From the NCBI GenBank assembly GCA_959602045.1, contig CAUGRT010000051.1:1-16158 (forward strand): DNA of 16,158 nucleotides. Reading direction: 5' to 3'. The notes under the pieces were generated by a model, which saw only the letters and a list, made by a program, of their open reading frames with translations, was not told the DNA's origin and made no database searches. Made by a program: the position numbers and the translations under genes. Origin of the DNA: an uncultured Clostridia bacterium. GTDB lineage: Bacteria; Bacillota; Clostridia; UBA1381. Positions 13,307 through 16,158 of the stretch are shown in pieces; the first letter of the stretch is position 1; each line of letters opens with the position of its first letter.

Positions 13307-14905
13307 TATAAATAAAATTCCTCGTTCGTCATACACACTCTCGCTTGTATCGTTTCCACATCGTATCGCACGGTCGAGTGCCATAACCGTTGCAACGGCA
13401 CCGTCAATCTTCTCGGTGGATTTTTCTTTGTCCGGCTTGATGTTTCCGGCGGGGTCTGTGCGGACATAAATATTATCCATCATCCACCGAAGAACCGGGT
13501 GTCCGCCATGTGCAATGCGTTCTTCAAGCACAAGCTTCATCAATTCCTTTGTAGGCGGGGACATATCTTTAAAGCCTTGTCCGAACGGAACAACGGTAAA
13601 TCCCATACCCTCGAGGTTCTGCACCATCTGCACAGCACCCCAACGGTCAAATGCAATTTCACGGATGTTATATTTTTCACCGAGACTTTCTATAAATTTT
13701 TCTATGTATCCGTAGTGAACAACATTACCCTCTGTGGTCTGAAGATAGCCTTGCCGTTCCCATACATCATACGGAACATGGTCACGTCTTACACGCAGTT
13801 CCATATTTTCTTCCGGTATCCAAAAATACGGCAGAATTATATATTTATCCGTTTCATCAAGTGGCGGAAACACAAGCACAAATGCCGTTATATCGGTAGT
13901 GGAGGAGAGGTCGAGACCTCCGTAGCACACTCGTCCATAGAGTTCTTCCTCATCAACAGCAAAAGAGCATTTATCCCACCTGTCCATCGGCATCCAGCGT
14001 ACAGCTTGTTTTACCCATTGATTAAGTCTAAGCTGACGGAAGGAGTTTTCCTCTGCCGGATTCTGCTTTGCAGATTCACAAGCAGCTTTCACCTTATCCA
14101 TCCCAACGGTAATACCAAGTGAAGGATTTGCCTTTTTCCATACCTTTGGGTCTGTCCAGTCATCCGATTCTTCTGCACCGTAAATAACCGGATAGAATGT
14201 CGGGTCAATTTTTCTGCCCTCAAGTATATCCTTCGCCTTTTGATGGGTTTCATAGCATATTGAATGTGTGTCTGTTCCGGCAGTTGTGATCAGAAAGTAT
14301 AACGGCTGCATTCTCGCATCACCCGAACCTTTTGTCATAACATCAAACAGCTTTCGGTTCGGCTGCGTATGCAGCTCGTCAAACACAACACCGTGAATAT
14401 TAAAACCATGCTTGGAATACGCCTCGGCAGACAGCACTTGATAAAAGCTGTTAGTCGGTGTATATATAATACGCTTGGTTGCGGTAAGTATCTTCACTCG
14501 TTTATTGAGTGCCGGACACATACGCACCATATCAGCGGCAACCTCGAATACGATAGACGCTTGCTGACGGTCGGCCGCACAGCCGTATACCTCGGCTCGT
14601 TCCTCACCGTCACCGCAGGTCAAAAGCAGAGCCACAGCAGCGGCAAGTTCAGACTTGCCCATCTTCTTCGGAATTTCTATGTAGGCGGTGTTAAACTGCC
14701 GATAGCCGTTCGGTTTAAGCGTTCCGAATATGTCACGAATGATTTGCTCCTGCCAGTCAATGAGTTCGAATGGTTTACCCGCCCATGTACCCTTTGTGTG
14801 GCAAAGGCTCTCAATAAACATAACCGCATAATCGGCGGCATCCTTATCATAAACCGAGGTCTTTTCCTTGAATTTAGTCGGCTTGTATTTTTTCAGTTTT
14901 CTCAA
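13304..14905 (-). CDS. terL: Terminase large subunit (packaging ATPase and nuclease)
   Basis: This 533-aa protein has an N-terminal ATPase with a Walker A-type motif IPKKMGKS (GKS at 83-85) and Walker B VVFDE (Asp176, Glu177). A C-terminal RNase H-like nuclease has acidic residues in GGLDLSS (Asp332), AFDRWGA (Asp420) and KIDGAVA (Asp501). It is of the YmfN/Terminase_1 type. It cuts concatemeric DNA and pumps it through the portal. I chose the TTG start at 14905 because GGAGGTG lies 5 nt upstream; an ATG at 14938 would add 11 residues without such a site. No small subunit gene lies directly upstream. Confidence 0.95.
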   Translation of the reverse strand: MRKLKKYKPTKFKEKTSVYDKDAADYAVMFIESLCHTKGTWAGKPFELIDWQEQIIRDIFGTLKPNGYRQFNTAYIEIPKKMGKSELAAAVALLLTCGDGEERAEVYGCAADRQQASIVFEVAADMVRMCPALNKRVKILTATKRIIYTPTNSFYQVLSAEAYSKHGFNIHGVVFDELHTQPNRKLFDVMTKGSGDARMQPLYFLITTAGTDTHSICYETHQKAKDILEGRKIDPTFYPVIYGAEESDDWTDPKVWKKANPSLGITVGMDKVKAACESAKQNPAEENSFRQLRLNQWVKQAVRWMPMDRWDKCSFAVDEEELYGRVCYGGLDLSSTTDITAFVLVFPPLDETDKYIILPYFWIPEENMELRVRRDHVPYDVWERQGYLQTTEGNVVHYGYIEKFIESLGEKYNIREIAFDRWGAVQMVQNLEGMGFTVVPFGQGFKDMSPPTKELMKLVLEERIAHGGHPVLRWMMDNIYVRTDPAGNIKPDKEKSTEKIDGAVATVMALDRAIRCGNDTSESVYDERGILFI

Positions 14906-14969
14906 AATCTCACCTCCGCACACGAAAAACAGCCGCATTTCTGCGACTGATTATTTTCAAAGTATGTTT

Positions 14970-15170
14970 TTATTGCTGCATATTTTGGTGTATGGCATCA
15001 AGAATTTTATCCTGTTCAGCCGTGTCAACACCTATGCTTTCCAAAGCCTCTCTCGTACCACAGTCCGGGCATAAAGGAGTTTGATTATCCGCTCTTGAAA
15101 GTGCGGGTCTGCCGGTGTACTCTTTGCCACACCTGGGGCATACGGCTGTTCGTGTTATATTTTCTTTCAT
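14970..15170 (-). CDS. Small zinc-ribbon protein
   Basis: This 66-aa protein has two CxxC knuckles, CPRCG (Cys11, Cys14) and CPDCG (Cys34, Cys37), spaced 19 residues apart. That is a classic four-cysteine zinc ribbon, followed by a helical tail. Such small proteins are common just upstream of terminase in Firmicutes phages; the role is unknown, though nucleic-acid or protein binding is plausible. The ATG at 15170 has AAAGGA 9 nt upstream and overlaps the previous gene's stop as ATGA. Confidence 0.8.
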   Translation of the reverse strand: MKENITRTAVCPRCGKEYTGRPALSRADNQTPLCPDCGTREALESIGVDTAEQDKILDAIHQNMQQ

Positions 15171-15634
15171 TTTAAGCATTCCTTTCTGCTGAATTCATAC
15201 GCACTGCGAAGTGTGGAAATATCAAAACCGAAGTCTCTGTAACCCTCAAGACAAGTTCGTACATATTGGTTTGAAGGAATACCTATCGGTCTGTCCTCAT
15301 GCATAATATATACATAAACATTTCGGTTTCGTACCTTGCCCGTTTTAATGCCCTTTATCGGCAATGTAAGCTCTTTCTTATAGTAAAAGGTAGGATATCC
15401 CTCATAGCGGTCAAGCGCCAACTCATCCTCGACTGTGGTTTCCCACACGGCAACGGGTACGCTTGAGCCTTTCTTGGGTTCGATGGTTAGGTATGAGCCT
15501 GTCTTACTGCCCTTAAACAGCAGTTCATAATCCGGCACAATCGCCGTTCCGATAATTCTTGCAGTCGGACAGCGAAACCGCATTTGATAAATATTAAGGT
15601 TACTGCCATATGCGATATAGTATCTTTTATTCAT
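15167..15634 (-). CDS. Gamma-glutamylcyclotransferase-fold (AIG2-like) protein
   Basis: This 155-aa protein has the substrate-binding YGSNLN motif (9-14) and LDRYEGYP (74-81), in which Glu78 is the likely catalytic acid. These are the two hallmarks of the GGCT/AIG2/BtrG fold. Enzymes of this fold cyclise gamma-glutamyl groups to release 5-oxoproline. In phages of Firmicutes they are known to neighbour amidoligases that make gamma-glutamyl or similar amide links, and an amidoligase fragment lies 187 bp upstream here. The pair may add and remove such groups on a peptide or cell-wall component; this is inference. The ATG at 15634 has GAGGAG 8 nt upstream. Confidence 0.86.
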   Translation of the reverse strand: MNKRYYIAYGSNLNIYQMRFRCPTARIIGTAIVPDYELLFKGSKTGSYLTIEPKKGSSVPVAVWETTVEDELALDRYEGYPTFYYKKELTLPIKGIKTGKVRNRNVYVYIMHEDRPIGIPSNQYVRTCLEGYRDFGFDISTLRSAYEFSRKECLK

Positions 15635-15725
15635 AGTGAAAACTCCTCTCAAATTGTTCTTCTACCACCTTAAGACCGCAATTGCGGTCAAGGCAGGTCT
15701 GTGCCTTCGTCCTCGCAAGTTTCAT
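15627..15725 (-). CDS. Candidate 32-aa ORF coupled to the cyclotransferase gene
   Basis: This ORF starts MKLARTKAQTCLDRNCGLKV and ends 8 bp inside the cyclotransferase gene. It begins in an ATGA overlap with a still smaller upstream ORF. The protein is basic at its start, has two cysteines, and no recognised domain. The DNA also forms a perfect 16-bp palindrome, GACCGCAATTGCGGTC (15674-15689). The overlaps favour a leader peptide or coupling ORF, but no strong ribosome binding site precedes it, so it may be chance. Confidence 0.35.
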   Translation of the reverse strand: MKLARTKAQTCLDRNCGLKVVEEQFERSFHYE

Positions 15726-15763
15726 ATCGTTTGTTTCCGTGCAAGCACGAAAAGCTCACTCAT
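15722..15763 (-). CDS. Candidate 13-aa mini-ORF in the gap before the cyclotransferase gene
   Basis: The frame reads MSELFVLARKQTI and its stop overlaps the next mini-ORF as ATGA. A GGGGAGAGG stretch lies about 12 nt upstream of its ATG, slightly too far for a good ribosome binding site. A hairpin CGTGC-AA-GCACG (15738-15749) lies inside it. It is a possible leader peptide; support is weak. Confidence 0.25.
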   Translation of the reverse strand: MSELFVLARKQTI

Positions 15764-15780
15764 TTCACTGCTCGTCCTCT

Positions 15781-15807
15781 CCCCATAAAGGTCTTTACTT
15801 TATGGGG
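15781..15807. other. Perfect 10-bp hairpin after the amidoligase fragment
   Basis: CCCCATAAAG (15781-15790) pairs with CTTTATGGGG (15798-15807) across a 7-nt loop. No T-run follows on either strand, so intrinsic termination is unlikely. It lies between the amidoligase fragment's stop and the cyclotransferase gene and may be an mRNA processing or stability element. Confidence 0.6.
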
Positions 15808-15820
15808 ACCCCGGTGTATT

Positions 15821-16117
15821 TCAAGCGGCTCTGCCGTTTCTGAAGGCTGTGTCACCCGAAAGTCTTTTTGTTAGGAGTTCTCTTGCAGTTTTGAATTCGT
15901 CTCCGATAAAGCCAAGCCTGAGTAACCATGTTCTCATTGCGTATTTCGGATTTTCATTCTGCTGTGGCTTGGGGCTTGCCGTTTTCACTGTTTTTGCCAT
16001 TTGGCTAAGTGCAAGGCAAAGCTGAATGTAGCTTTTAAGCTGTCCTGCGTGTAAACCGTTCTGTTTTCCGTCCGAGGGTTCATCGAATTGGAAAAGTCTG
16101 AACTCGACCTTATTCAA
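15821..16117 (-). pseudogene. C-terminal fragment of a phage amidoligase (COOH-NH2 ligase, AmidoLig_2 type)
   Basis: The frame encodes VEFRLFQF, GLHAGQLKSYIQLCLALSQMAK, KYAMRTWLLRLGFIGDEFKTARELL and a final FRNGRAA. I recognise these as the C-terminal end of Firmicutes phage amidoligases, proteins of about 300 aa. The glutamine-synthetase-like catalytic part upstream is missing: the frame closes at a TAA (16138-16136), and the codons just before VEFR do not fit the family. A TTG at 16117 is the only in-frame candidate start and has no ribosome binding site. The break coincides with a 32-bp palindrome. It is therefore a broken gene or a misassembled end rather than a complete 98-aa gene. Intact members would join carboxyl and amino groups. 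Confidence 0.75.
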
Positions 16118-16135
16118 GATCTTGAATAAGGTCGA
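16104..16135. repeat. Perfect 32-bp palindrome at the amidoligase break
   Basis: Positions 16104-16119 are the exact reverse complement of 16120-16135 (arms from TCGACC to AAGAT, centre AAGATCTT). The match stops abruptly on both sides. One arm contains the first recognisable codons of the amidoligase fragment (AAG GTC GA). It may mark a fold-back rearrangement, an operator, or an assembly artefact near the sequence end. Confidence 0.9.
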
Positions 16136-16157
16136 TTATCCTTGGTATTAGATTATT
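16110..16157 (-). CDS. C-terminal end of an unidentified upstream ORF (partial)
   Basis: A minus-strand frame open to the window edge ends NNLIPRIIDLIQDLE and stops with TAA at 16112-16110, inside the palindrome. Only 15 residues are visible, so no function can be given and a chance open frame is possible. Confidence 0.25.
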   Translation of the reverse strand, partial: NNLIPRIIDLIQDLE

Positions 16158-16158
16158 C

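Larger units (their letters stand above)
49..16117 (-). mobile_element. PBSX-like myophage late-gene block (probable prophage portion)
   Basis: The minus-strand order terminase, portal, protease, capsid, connector, head closure, gp10-like, tail terminator, sheath, tube, chaperone, tape measure, XkdP, XkdQ matches the known order of Bacillus PBSX-type contractile-tailed elements. A sheath protein shows that the tail is contractile. Intergenic gaps are mostly short or negative, so this reads as one long late operon. Three accessory cassettes interrupt it: higBA, a type I toxin-antitoxin pair, and a lipoprotein gene. No attachment site or integrase lies in the window, so the element's ends are not seen. 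Confidence 0.88.

Noticed and set aside
13499..14122. 207-codon plus-strand frame
   Set aside because: It is fully antisense to the terminase nuclease domain, whose motifs are clear, and its translation looks like a shadow (rich in His, Phe, Cys with no domain pattern).
1..16158. CRISPR array or insertion sequence
   Set aside because: No regularly spaced direct repeats and no transposase-like frame were seen on either strand.

Overview
This window is a block of late (head and tail) genes from a PBSX-like contractile-tailed phage. It most likely comes from a prophage in a low-to-moderate-GC Gram-positive anaerobe (Firmicutes/Clostridia). The host call rests on strong GGAGG-type ribosome binding sites, sigma-A promoters (TTGAxx-N17-TATAAT), a Gram-positive-type lipoprotein and the gene content. 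No host housekeeping gene anchors it, so the genus is not resolved. Almost every gene lies on the minus strand and reads from right to left.

Layout from the right end (the 5' end of the operon): a fragment of an amidoligase gene whose break coincides with a perfect 32-bp palindrome; a hairpin-rich gap with two tiny coupled ORFs; a gamma-glutamylcyclotransferase-fold protein; a zinc-ribbon protein; and the large terminase. A plus-strand higBA toxin-antitoxin module then sits between terminase and portal, with its own promoter, operator and terminator. The head module follows: portal, ClpP-like protease, HK97-fold capsid, a 56-aa small protein, gp6-like connector, head-closure protein, HK97 gp10-like protein. 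An unusual non-coding gap of about 170 bp with a multi-branched fold comes next. The tail module is then tail terminator, sheath, tube, tail-assembly chaperone with a -1 frameshift signal, tape measure, XkdP-like protein, and an XkdQ-like hub fused to a peptidoglycan hydrolase. The left end is a lipoprotein with its own promoter, probably a lysogenic-conversion ('moron') gene.

The most interesting hidden element lies in the 396-bp gap between tape measure and XkdP. There, a 20-aa hydrophobic peptide gene on the minus strand and a convergent plus-strand RNA share a bidirectional terminator, and each has a near-consensus promoter. This is the architecture of a type I toxin-antitoxin system. Together with higBA and the lipoprotein, the block carries three self-promoted accessory cassettes inserted between virion genes.

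Terminase, portal, protease and capsid build and fill the head. The connector series joins it to a sheath-and-tube tail whose length is set by the tape measure, and the hub carries a cell-wall-cutting domain. No small terminase subunit, holin, integrase or replication gene is visible, and the baseplate genes expected after the hub would lie beyond the left edge.
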